A DNA stretch of 64,000 nt, from NCBI GenBank assembly GCA_960531495.1, contig OY482861.1:6350839-6414838 (forward strand). The letters run 5' to 3'. The stretch comes from Zeus faber. Lineage: Eukaryota; Chordata; Actinopteri; Zeiformes; Zeidae. Below, in pieces: positions 24,678 to 34,436 of this stretch. A model generated the notes under the pieces. The model worked only from the letters and a program-made list of their open reading frames with translations. It was not told the origin of the DNA and did not search any database. The translations under genes and the position numbers were made by a program. Position 1 is the stretch's first letter, and the number at the start of each line of letters is the position of its first letter.

Positions 24678-27600
24678 TTACATTGAGCCAAACCCCTGCA
24701 TTTTCTCTGGGCTTCTTCTTTCGTCTAACTCACAATCTGACTCATCTACAAACTCTTCCTCTGTTCTCCTTTGTTGTACTGGCTTTTCATCTGTTATCAT
24801 GCACTCCCTTTCTTTGCTTTTCCTGCTGGGCAAGTCCTCTCCGTTGCTTGCCTCTCTGACATCTCTGCTTTGGACCTGGATATTGTTGGTCCTTTCCGAT
24901 GTGAGTTTGATGAACACACTCTGATCCTTGGCCAAGTGCACCACACTGTCAGTCTGACCTGATACAGGGTCAACTTCCCCGTGGCCTCCAGTTGCAAGAT
25001 CCTTCGTCCGAGACCTCTCAGAAGACTGTCTGCTGGAAGAGGCATGATGTGATGTGGTAGAAAACGAATTCACAGGTGTCTCTGGGGAGTGCCGGGAAGG
25101 CGCGACTAACCAACCGCTTCTCGTAGAAGACCACGAAGAGGATGGAATCTGTGTTTTGGGGTTGGTGCCCACCCTGTGAGCTGCAGTAGTTGCAGCAGTC
25201 TGACCGACTTTTGGTGAGTTGGTCTGGAATGAAGATTGAACAGGACAGAAAGCCCTGGTGTCAGTGGTGGGGAGACCCAGGCTTTGACGCCACTTCATAG
25301 CATCAGAACAAAACTGGTGAACACTGGAGCTCGAAGGTAACAGAGTTCTTGCTGTCCCAAAGGAAGGATCATTGGCAGTAGAGGTTCCAGTGTTAGGCCT
25401 CCTTTCCGCGATACAGGCAGTACCAGCACCATCTGCTGGCTCCAAAAGAGCAGGACTATAGGACAGGACAGGGCGGTGGCATGTTGCACTGACAGTCAGA
25501 GTACAGGCAGAGTTTTCCACTGTTTTCCCATCCTGAGATACTTTATCAGGACTACTCAGCAGAGACTCATCCAGAAGAAGAGTATTAGCCTGCCTTGAAA
25601 TTTCAACCAGTTGATTTTCTAATTTAATAACTTTCTCTGGAAATTGTGTACAAACATCCATGTTGCCGTTCCTTTGAACGTCTTCATCTTTAGCTTTATC
25701 TATGGTGGGAACCTTGGCTTTTTCTGCCAGGAACCTTCGGATCTCTTGCTCAATGCTATCATCACTGTCTATTGAACTGCTTTCCTCCTTTTCTCCAACA
25801 ATATCCTCACTACTGTGCAATGGGATAACAGCTCCACCTCTAGTCCCTTCTAATGTGTCCATCTCAACTGTCTGTTCTTTTATTTTGTCACACTGTTTCT
25901 CTGGCAACATGCTCCTTTTGTTCAATGTAGGCTTGTCTTTATTCAAAACACTGCGTTTGGAAAAGCCATCAAGTTTAGGCCTCTTTGTCTGCAAAGTGTT
26001 GAAATCATCTTCATTGTTGAGGCACTTTCTTGTTTTAAGTTTCAGGTCTCTTGTCTTTTTCTTCAACTTTTTCTTTGTCTTGAGTAGGTCCTTTATTGCA
26101 GTGTCTAGGTCCTCGTCACTGTCAAGGGAACTGCTTTTATCGCCTCCTTGCTCAATATTTTCTGATCCAGCTGACGGTGGTGTTGGCCCAGTCTGAGGCG
26201 ATACAAACAGTTTTAATTCGTTTTTGTGTTCTGGAATGGTTTTCAAAGCTAATTCTTCCGTAGCTTTGTGATGTATCACTGGGTCTTCACAGTTTTCCAA
26301 TTTAAATTTCCTTTTCTGAGTCAATGACAGCCTAATATCCCTCTTTTGGGTTGTCTCGTGTTTTCCCTTTAGTATATCCAACTCATTTAAACTACCTGGC
26401 TCTGCGGTTATGGCAGCGGAGCTTGTTGGCTGTTTGTGCATTTGGGCCTTCTGTTCAAGAAATTTTCTGATTTCCTGTTCAATCCCATCTTCACTATCGA
26501 TGGAGCTGTCGTTGCTCCCGTCATCTAGGCATGTAGAAGGGACTGATGTGGCCTGATTGGAGTTAAAGCTACTAAGGCCAACATTAGCAGTGAATGCACC
26601 AGGCATGACTGCCTTTGAAATGTCCAGGATGGCCTCCGCACACATTAGCTCTGCTGATGTATTTACCTTCAGAGTGGCTGGGGTCTGTTGCTCCCTCAAA
26701 GGGTCTTCTTTTGAAGGGAGTACTCCATTTACATTACCTCTTGGGTTGCATATAAATTTACCTTGGGGTATTCGGACCGATGAGAGAGAAGGAAAAACAG
26801 AATTGATGTCCTTATCCGTCCTCTTCTTTTTCTTTTTTTTTTTTTTTACATTCTCAATGCTGCTGCCATCTATAGGATTGATTGATGACTTCTTGGGTCT
26901 TTCCTTATGTAAAAATGGTTTCAGGACACTTGTCTCTTTCAGTTGCTCCAGCTGGTAGCAGCGAATAGCCTCTTCGATTCCATCATCACTGCTGGAGTCA
27001 GATGGCTCGATTAACATAAAGGATTTACACGTATTGTCGCTTCTATTATTTTTCTCTAACTGGTATCTTTGTATAGCCTCCTCAATTCCATCATCACTAC
27101 TAGATTCAGGAGAGTCCTTCTCAACTGTGAGCATAGCATGGCATGTTACTTTATTAATGGGGTTGTTTGTCTTAGAGAAACACTTTGTCTGTTCTTTGGG
27201 AAAGATACAGTTTTCGGCTGTGCCTTTGCCAATGTCCATTTTCTGAACAGGATTTTCTTTGCAGGGAACCTTGTTTTGTAAATTATTTGTCAGTGATAAA
27301 ATAGTTGGTCCCATAGGGGTCTCAACTTTGGAACATTTTGGAAGCTGATTGCTGGCAATTAAAACCTTAATGCTATCGGAATGCTGCTTGGTAATTTCAG
27401 GAATATGAGTGTTTTTCCGATGGACCTTGGATGATTGAAGAATAATAGTGGATGGCTCTGCCTTGCGTTTGTGACCATCCTTTTCCTTTAGGTATTCCAA
27501 TATAGCCTCCTCAATTCCCCTGTCCACCGAGTCATCACTGTCAGAATCCTGGCTCTCACAGTTAATTGAGGATGAAATGTCCATTTCTCGGTGTTCAGTG

Positions 27601-27890
27601 GAACATGTTGATTTTGAACCCACTAAAGGATCCATCCCAATCTTGCAGACCTCAGGGTAAACATCCTGTCCTGGTACATTTCCCTCGACCTCGTCGCCCA
27701 TGTCAAGTGAGGACTGGGTGCTCGTCAGGCTTTTTATGATCATCTGGACCTTATCTTGGATATTTGAGTCACTTGTCGACAACTCGCTGTCAGAGTTATT
27801 GTAATCAAAAAGGCTATAGCCTTGGGATGGGCCACAGGTCCTCCATTCTGTATGCGTTGCTCCAAATGGAGGTACATTCATGAAGTACAT
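24678..27890 (-). CDS. ppp1r26: PPP1R26, protein phosphatase 1 regulatory subunit 26, main coding exon
   Basis: A 1070-codon open frame starts MYFMNVPPFGATHTEW at 27890, with in-frame stops upstream. The hallmark is a recurring acidic motif of the form S-x-D-S-D/E-D-x-I-E-x-x-I-x-x-F/Y-L, seen near residues 116-137, 263-280, 299-316, 462-482, 587-606 and 705-726 (for example SIDSDDSIEQEIRRFLAEKA and SSSLDSDEDLDTAIKDLLKT). NTSAELMCAEAILDISKA (410-427) is a further block shared with mammalian PPP1R26, a nucleolar PP1-binding protein. A poly-Lys run lies at 349-357. I find no clear RVxF PP1-docking motif. The frame ends GFGSM then TAA, but the final ATGTAAGT is a perfect splice donor, so the last coding base here is probably 24682 and the protein continues in 3' exons. 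Confidence 0.92.
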   Translation of the reverse strand: MYFMNVPPFGATHTEWRTCGPSQGYSLFDYNNSDSELSTSDSNIQDKVQMIIKSLTSTQSSLDMGDEVEGNVPGQDVYPEVCKIGMDPLVGSKSTCSTEHREMDISSSINCESQDSDSDDSVDRGIEEAILEYLKEKDGHKRKAEPSTIILQSSKVHRKNTHIPEITKQHSDSIKVLIASNQLPKCSKVETPMGPTILSLTNNLQNKVPCKENPVQKMDIGKGTAENCIFPKEQTKCFSKTNNPINKVTCHAMLTVEKDSPESSSDDGIEEAIQRYQLEKNNRSDNTCKSFMLIEPSDSSSDDGIEEAIRCYQLEQLKETSVLKPFLHKERPKKSSINPIDGSSIENVKKKKKKKKRTDKDINSVFPSLSSVRIPQGKFICNPRGNVNGVLPSKEDPLREQQTPATLKVNTSAELMCAEAILDISKAVMPGAFTANVGLSSFNSNQATSVPSTCLDDGSNDSSIDSEDGIEQEIRKFLEQKAQMHKQPTSSAAITAEPGSLNELDILKGKHETTQKRDIRLSLTQKRKFKLENCEDPVIHHKATEELALKTIPEHKNELKLFVSPQTGPTPPSAGSENIEQGGDKSSSLDSDEDLDTAIKDLLKTKKKLKKKTRDLKLKTRKCLNNEDDFNTLQTKRPKLDGFSKRSVLNKDKPTLNKRSMLPEKQCDKIKEQTVEMDTLEGTRGGAVIPLHSSEDIVGEKEESSSIDSDDSIEQEIRRFLAEKAKVPTIDKAKDEDVQRNGNMDVCTQFPEKVIKLENQLVEISRQANTLLLDESLLSSPDKVSQDGKTVENSACTLTVSATCHRPVLSYSPALLEPADGAGTACIAERRPNTGTSTANDPSFGTARTLLPSSSSVHQFCSDAMKWRQSLGLPTTDTRAFCPVQSSFQTNSPKVGQTAATTAAHRVGTNPKTQIPSSSWSSTRSGWLVAPSRHSPETPVNSFSTTSHHASSSRQSSERSRTKDLATGGHGEVDPVSGQTDSVVHLAKDQSVFIKLTSERTNNIQVQSRDVREASNGEDLPSRKSKERECMITDEKPVQQRRTEEEFVDESDCELDERRSPEKMQGFGSM

Positions 27891-27961
27891 TCTATTGAGC
27901 TGTGGTGGGTTTTATGATCATGGGAGCGCTGTTGCCTTCTATCACAATCCCATTCTTCAAT
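27891..27961 (-). other. PPP1R26 5' UTR part of the main exon
   Basis: On the minus strand the acceptor TTTTTTGTTCTCCACAG ends at 27962. The 71 bases from there to the start codon contain stops in the coding frame, so this is untranslated leader. A second AG close to the ATG (CTCAATAG) is a weaker alternative acceptor. Confidence 0.6.
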
Positions 27962-28526
27962 CTGTGGAGAACAAAAAAGATGTTTTAAAACAAACCCATC
28001 GAAAATGCACACATACATTGTCAGAAAACGATATAATTTTCAATTGCCAAAATAGACATTAGTAACAGCCAAATTCTGCACTAACTTTTCAAGACTGTAT
28101 GTATGATATTCCCTGGAAAATCTGTAACACACTAAATAGTGTTTATCATCCAGAATTAGGAAATCCCGAGTGGCCACACATAAAAGGAAACCACAGACCC
28201 TATTCTACTCTACAAATATTGCATTCGAATTTAAAATATCCCCTACTGCTTTTCTTAAACGATATACAGTTTCCAAGCTACAATGAATTAAATTAAAATA
28301 TCCCAAATTGAATTACTCCCCCAATGCTGTGCAGATGAGACAACAGAATATTGTGCTTAAATTGCTTTTCACAAAGTGCTTTGCATTTTCCAATCATGCC
28401 AGAGTGAAACATCTACACAATCAGAGCCCAGGCCACTTAATGTTGCATAATTTATCAATACAATTCTCTGTACTGCCGTCCTTCCCTACCATGGAGGTGT
28501 ATGTCAGTCCGGTCTATACCTGATTT

Positions 28527-28531
<5 letters not shown>

Positions 28532-28591
<60 letters not shown>
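28532..28591. repeat. (TA)n microsatellite
   Basis: About 30 uninterrupted TA units. Confidence 0.95.
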
Positions 28592-28597
<6 letters not shown>

Positions 28598-29078
28598 AAC
28601 ATTTGAATGGAAGTGATATCGGGACTGGTTGATATTGAAGAAATCAGATATCACAACTTTGGACGACTATCTTCATCAATAATTTGGCGATATCGTGGGA
28701 ATGACTATTTCTTTCATAAGATATATTTTACACACAATAAATATTTGAGAAACAATCAATAGTAATATGCATATTATGACCAAGCAGGTAGAGACGTTGA
28801 TTAGTACAGCAAGAACAGTTTACGAAGTTCAGAAACTTTTATTACTTTACAGTAATGTAGTCTTAAAGACAACCTTTGACTATATCACAATAACCAAAAT
28901 CCCAGACAAAGTTTAGTCTCATATCTGGATATTGATATATCACCCTGCCCTACATGTACTGCAAGAGCTGCTTACAAGGGAAGGAGAAGATGCATTCATA
29001 ATTGTTCACAATTCATCTCAAATTATCATCCATTTTAAAAATCTTAAGCCTAGTAATTTAGGTACCTGACAGTTACAT

Positions 29079-29360
29079 CAGGGGTTTTCAACCACTGTGT
29101 AATGGAAATTAGCTTGTGTTACAAGATCCAAAACGCAAGGCCGTGCAAAATCCTCAGTTACGTTCAGAATAGCAGCTTTGTGTTCACCAGAACAAGCTCC
29201 AGCTTCACACTAAAAGTGAAAAACATGAGTAATACTATTAGTAGGCCATAACAATCACAATGTTTCTGACGTTTTTAGTGGTAACCAGGATAGTGGTGTG
29301 CCCTGGGATTATTGTATTGTAAAAAGTGTGCCGTGGCAGAAAAAGGTCGGGGAACACTCA
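29079..29360. repeat. Possible hAT-type nonautonomous relic
   Basis: The left end CAGGGGTTTTCAACCACTG and the inverted right end GAGTGTTCCCCGACCTTTTT resemble imperfect hAT-type terminal repeats. The phrase AAAAAGTGTGCCGTGGC near 29320 is typical of old hAT MITEs. There is no coding content and the termini are poorly matched. Confidence 0.35.
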
Positions 29361-29989
29361 GTTATACAACCAGAAAGAAAGACCAAGTACATTTGGTCGT
29401 TATTTGGTCAAAGACGACTCCAGCATCTTTCACACAACATGGAAGCACACGCAGGGACTTCTAGCGACACCTGGCGGCTATCCTAAGCATGACAACCATT
29501 TGAGATTCTTTTTTTTTTTTTTTAACAATAAAAGGTTAAATCTGTATAAATCGCCTTGTTGTGACCAGTCTTCACGTTCAATTATATTTGAAGACAGAAA
29601 ATTAATAAAGAGTGGACAGGTCGTCGTATAAAACAAGCCCTCTAATTCTAAGGCTCTACCACCGGCCTGGATAGCAACATACGACTGCGGTAGATTAGTG
29701 CGTTGCAGCGGGTACAAGGAGAGTCAGCCACCGCCTGGTAGTCTGCTACAAGAGTGTTTTCTGTTTAGTTCTTTGTCGTAGCTCATCAAGTGCAAATGTA
29801 TTCCCGTGCATTCCGTCAACATGCGCTAGGGCAGCGCCGTCCATCCCACGTCCTGCGTCCGTCCGTCCAAAAAAAATAACCCGGGCACGTCGCTGCAATT
29901 CCACCCGCCAGTTAAGTTAGTTTGACAGCGCACTACACACACAAAGTTCACTTGCGGTGCACATTGGTATTGACATGACACCCACCGTA

Positions 29990-30472
29990 TTATATAACCC
30001 AACGTTCCCAACTCGTTTCCCCGCGTCCCCCCCCCCACCCCTCGAGACAACCTAGCGGTGTCCTCCAGTCCCTCTAGCGGCCCGAGCTGCACCGATGCCC
30101 GGCGCACGGCGCCAGGAGACTCCGCAGAGCGACCATGTTTCCCCTCGCCACCCCGGCCGTACGCGTCCACCCCCAGCGACACTCCGACAGACACCAACGG
30201 GTCAACAGCGTTCGTTAACGACTTCCCAACACGACAAGAAACACTTCTGTCGAAGGAATTTTGCAAAATACTCGGACAATTGAGGAGAATAAACGTGACT
30301 CGGCTCGGTTACTTCGGAGGAGACACTTGCGGGCCTCCCTCACTGCAACCCCCGGCATTTTTTTTCCTCCGGCGAAGGAAGCCTTTGTATTGTGCCAGAA
30401 AATCCGCTCGTAAACTCGCTTTATTTCCTCAAAAAACAACAACTAGACACCGCGGCCACCGAGCCACTTACC
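29990..30472 (-). promoter_or_regulatory. CpG-rich start of PPP1R26 intron 1 / promoter area
   Basis: GC- and CpG-rich sequence with a perfect minus-strand splice donor (GAAG/GTAAGTGG) whose last exon base is 30472. This fits a noncoding first exon reading leftwards towards the 27961 acceptor. Open frames on both strands here are composition artefacts. Confidence 0.45.
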
Positions 30473-30580
30473 TTCATACGACATAGCACCGGTCAAGCGG
30501 AAGGCGGCTGTACACGGCGTCGTAGTGATATTTGGGCGAACGTTGAACGAGACACGTCCTGCCCCACTCCACACCACCGC
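30473..30580 (-). other. Probable noncoding exon 1 of PPP1R26
   Basis: GC-rich sequence upstream of the donor at 30472, bounded on the other side by a (GT)n run. The 5' end cannot be placed. Confidence 0.4.
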
Positions 30581-30581
30581 G

Positions 30582-30584
<3 letters not shown>

Positions 30585-30655
<71 letters not shown>
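30585..30655. repeat. (GT)n microsatellite
   Basis: About 35 GT units with one GA interruption near 30612. It lies at the edge of the CpG-rich promoter block. Confidence 0.95.
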
Positions 30656-30658
<3 letters not shown>

Positions 30659-30885
30659 CCCCTCCCGGTTCCCGGGTGGGAACCTTCAGCCGCGACTAGT
30701 TATTAACACACATGGATACAGCCGTATTTTTTAAATAAAAATAAATAAATAAATAAGAGAACATTTATTAAGAGTTATTTATTCCGAAATATTTTAAAAT
30801 GCACTAAACTAAATAGTATTATAGACAGTTTGGCTGGGGAAGCAATTTATTAAACAATTTTATTAATTCATGCACTTACCCAAGT

Positions 30886-30887
30886 AC

Positions 30888-30919
<32 letters not shown>

Positions 30920-30947
30920 TATAATTATAATTATAACAATATTAATA
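30886..30947. repeat. (AAT)n microsatellite
   Basis: ATA/AAT triplets turning into ATTAT units, directly preceding copy 2 of the dispersed repeat. Confidence 0.85.
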
Positions 30948-32425
30948 AATAAAGCTGCATGCAGCAATACCTGGGGTCCAGATCAGTTGGCCCTTCGTTA
31001 AAGTTCAATGGATAAGTGTGCTTCGGCTCTCTGTCCGATGTGCTTTCTGACTGCAGGAGTTTGTTTATTCCGGCCTGGTTCCAGTGTAATTCTATGATCG
31101 GGCGGTGTTTGCGGCTGTGGGTGGGTTTGCTACGCAGCAAATCACGACAGCTATCTTCCTGAAGTGGCTGAAATGATAATCACCATTATTTTTAGTAGTT
31201 TTAGTTTATTGTGAGCACATTTATTTTTCATGATTATTCATCCTTTTTGGAGAACAGAATTATTTTATTGCACGTGGTAAAGCAACAGAAAACTGCTTTC
31301 ACAATAATAATATATTTTATGAATTTATGAATAAATAAATAAATAAATAAACTCAATGTACAAATCTTTGAATCAAAGTAGGACTTTCTTCACATGAATT
31401 CAGTCTTCTGAAGGCTTTATAAAATTGCATCCAAACAAGAAGGTCGCTTACATTACACCTGCAGGTTTTTTGTGCACGTTCCACAGAGCCTGCAGCAGGC
31501 TCCCGCTGGCGCACGAATGCACAGATTATTTACTTTGCCACACATGGATAATTACCATCAGACAATGCTTCTAGTTATTGTTACCAGTAATTAGAATTCA
31601 GGAAGTTTGAATACATTGATATATCCGGAGTGTCTATAAATTCTAACAGTGATGTTATTGGGTTTTTATTTTGTGGAAGTTGCTCTGGTGTGTGTCAGTT
31701 GTCCTCAGAAGTGTATATATTAATGATGTTTGATATGCTAAGCTTTGTTTAAGCCTCATTGTATTCTGGTAAAATAATATCAGTCACTTTGAAACTTTGT
31801 ATGGTTAAGCGTTTGTATCTTAAATTCATTTAGTTAAAGTCCAATCATGACTATATCTGTCCTTGACAGTATCGTGGTAAGGTTTGGGTTACTGACTCAC
31901 GTGATCGGTGTACTCCGTCTACTTGCACATGCACGCAACAATTTTTTCATAGTATACGTCTATGCATGGTGCCATCTTGGTGAGGTAGTCATTGTTGATC
32001 ACAAACTCCATCCACAATACTAAACTGCCATTCTGGATGAAACTCGAACGACACCATGTTGGAACTACCCCAAATACATATCTTATACAGGTTGTCTGTG
32101 GGTTCATCCAATCCATAATATCTAAATATAAGTCTGACGTTAGTCCCATCTGTACATGCCACCATCTTGGCAAGGACCCGGTTGTTGACCATTCAATAGA
32201 CTGCAATGCTAGCATGTGATCTGTGCGGTCAATTTGCGCATGCACGCACGCTGCGGTGATGACAAAAAAATACAATACAATTATTCCACAATAATGGACC
32301 GTTCTGGATCAAACTTGGATGACAGCATGTCGGGACTGCCCTGAATACACATTTAATTAATCTTGTCTGTGAGTGCTGTGGATCCATGACATGCAGACTA
32401 CTGACGTCAGTTCTTCATAAAGAAA
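30948..32425 (+). repeat. Unrecognised dispersed repeat, copy 2
   Basis: Same orientation and same order of blocks as copy 1: GGGGTCCAGATCAGTTGG near 30972, CTATGATCGGGCGGTGTTTG near 31093, GATCACAAACTCCATCCACA near 31998 and TTATTCCACAATAATGGA near 32281. It ends close to GACGTCAGTTC at about 32415. Noncoding. The internal CCACAATA...AATACACAT units are present here too. Confidence 0.7.
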
Positions 32426-32446
32426 AACTGTAGAGCTCCCATCCCT

Positions 32447-32448
<2 letters not shown>

Positions 32449-32511
<63 letters not shown>

Positions 32512-32525
32512 AGATAGATAGATAT
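32449..32525. repeat. (TCTA)n microsatellite with inverted (TAGA)n end
   Basis: About 16 TCTA/CTAT units followed by three TAGA units. The two parts can pair into a hairpin. Confidence 0.95.
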
Positions 32526-32570
32526 CTGTCAATCTGTCTCTCTGTCTGCAGGTCTGGTCCTCTAGCTGGT

Positions 32571-32711
<141 letters not shown>

Positions 32712-32714
<3 letters not shown>

Positions 32715-33060
32715 GTACTCCTCACTTAACGACCTACCTGTTTAACGATCGTTTGGACTTACGACCAGCTCTCGGACCAGTCTGTATTGTACAATACCAC
32801 GGCATGCACGCTGCGTGCGCGGTGTTTCAGCGTCAAGCATCTTATCGCCCTTTATATACTATATACACTATGTATACAATATATACTATATACACTATAT
32901 ACGCTATATACTGTATACTGTATATAGCTCATCTCATCACCGTTCTCAGTCCTGTTCCCACAGTCTGTCAGTATTCACTACACTAGCGTTGGCAATCACC
33001 ACGCCCCGTTACCGTGAAATAACACGGGTCCTCGCTTATTGACAATTGCGGGGGATGACA
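32712..33060. repeat. Possible transposon relic
   Basis: It starts ACAGGTACTCCTCACTTAAC and contains a TATATAC-rich core. The related phrase ACACGGGTCCTCGCTTATTG at 33026 could be a degenerate second end. No coding frame. I give it as a suspicion only. Confidence 0.3.
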
Positions 33061-33950
33061 GCATGTCACAGTTTCTTTGTGTATTTGTACATTGAAGGGG
33101 AAGTTTAAACAACTCACTAAGTCTAACTAATTTGGATGTTTTTGTTGGATTGCCTGTTATGTGCTGATTGTTCTCTGTTCTCAGTGTATCCATGACAGCA
33201 AGCATAAGTCAATAAAATGACACGGTATTATATCATTTCCTTTACATTGTCAGAAACAGACAAATAACACAAGAAAACATGACACACAATGAGAAACTAT
33301 AAGACAGCAGAATGGAAAATGGAGAGCTAGAGAGAAACAGATAGACAGACTGCCAGAGGAGATTGATAAAAAAAAGATGATATTTGAAAAAATGATCTCC
33401 CTGCCACAAATCCTACTTTTTCTAGTCTTTAATCCTTCTTGGTTCAGGTGCCACACAGCCGTTTGTGCGTATCCAATCACAAATTCTTCTTCCTCTTCAA
33501 GGGTTGCCTCCCTTGATCTCCTTTAACTTCTCCTCACTTCCTCTGTTCCAGCTGTGTGTGTGTGTGCGTGCGTGTGTGTGTGTGTGCGTGCGTGTGTGTT
33601 TGTGTCACCAACTTGGCAATGGCAAGTTTTACCATCTCTGTGTATCCACTCCAACCCCCCTTCCCTCCGCCCAATGTGATATGCTTGTCACAAAACACAA
33701 ATACAAATCCAAAGCAGGAAAGGAATGTAACGAGGCTACCCAATAATTAAATATGGTAATAAGGAAATTGGTTGAGGTTGGAAGGAGGAAGACAATGATG
33801 ATGCTATGAATACACTGTTTACCCTCGACGAATAAAGACAAGCTTTGCATAAAAATGGAATCACAGCACCAAAAAAGGTGAGGTATGCTATGTTATGATG
33901 AAACATCTCAGCAACAAGGGCTTAAATAAATTGTTGAAATTGCGATAAGG
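33061..33950. other. No gene seen
   Basis: Intergenic DNA with a short imperfect (GT)n stretch at 33554-33605 and no recognisable frame. Confidence 0.4.
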
Positions 33951-33954
33951 CCTG

Positions 33955-34130
33955 GTTCGAGGGAAGGCTCCCACTGAGCTGGAAGGATGCAACCGTGGTT
34001 CCTATTGGGGAGCCATGGGAAGACCTGACTCAAGCGGAAAATTTCAGACCCAGGGCTTCAACATCCCTGGGCTGTAAGGTGATGGAAGAAGGTCATCTGA
34101 TGGCACTGTGCCAGAGCTGATTCAGTAAAA
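33955..34130 (+). pseudogene. Short LINE reverse-transcriptase fragment
   Basis: A plus-strand frame reads LSWKDATVVPIGEPWEDLTQ then AENFRPRASTSLGCKVMEE. It matches the WKxAxVxPIxKPGKDPTxxxNYRPIxLT segment at the start of many LINE reverse transcriptases. It joins directly to the gypsy LTR to its right. Confidence 0.6.
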
Positions 34131-34139
34131 GGGAAGAGG

Positions 34140-34436
34140 CACTGGGGCAGACTCAGGAGCGTGGTCGAGCCACCTCTAGGAGGCGAGGGGAACTCAGCGT
34201 GGTAGACTGATGCTCCCTTCCTCACCAGCTGTGGCTAGTTGAGCTGGTTGGCCAATCACAGCAGCTGGGAAGGTTTCTTATGTGTCTGTCTTGTCTAACA
34301 GTGAGAAGTCGACGGCACAGATGGTGCGGGAGCGCTCCGTGCCAGAGAATCACAGAGTCTGACGTCTGGTCGCGTTTGGTCTCAGTCCTTATCCCGAACT
34401 GGGGTATCAAGATTGCTACAATGGCAAAGTCGGCAG
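34140..34436 (+). repeat. LTR of gypsy copy 1 (Gmr1-like), partly deleted
   Basis: It shares CTGTGGCTAGTTGAGCTG, GGCCAATCACAGCAGCTGG and TTATGTGTCTGTCTTGTC with the LTRs at 46600-47016 and 57606-57990, and ends in ATTGCTACA. It is about 100 bases shorter than those. The internal region begins ATGGCAAAGTCGGCAGGATC immediately after it. Confidence 0.7.

Larger units (their letters stand above)
27962..29985. other. Probable first intron of PPP1R26
   Basis: AT-rich, with a (TA)n microsatellite at about 28532-28591 and a hAT-like repeat relic at 29079-29360. No coding frame of interest. Confidence 0.45.

Noticed and set aside
29826-30486. Open frames of 140-146 codons on both strands
   Set aside because: They fall in the CpG-rich PPP1R26 promoter block, show no motifs and contradict the splice donor found there.
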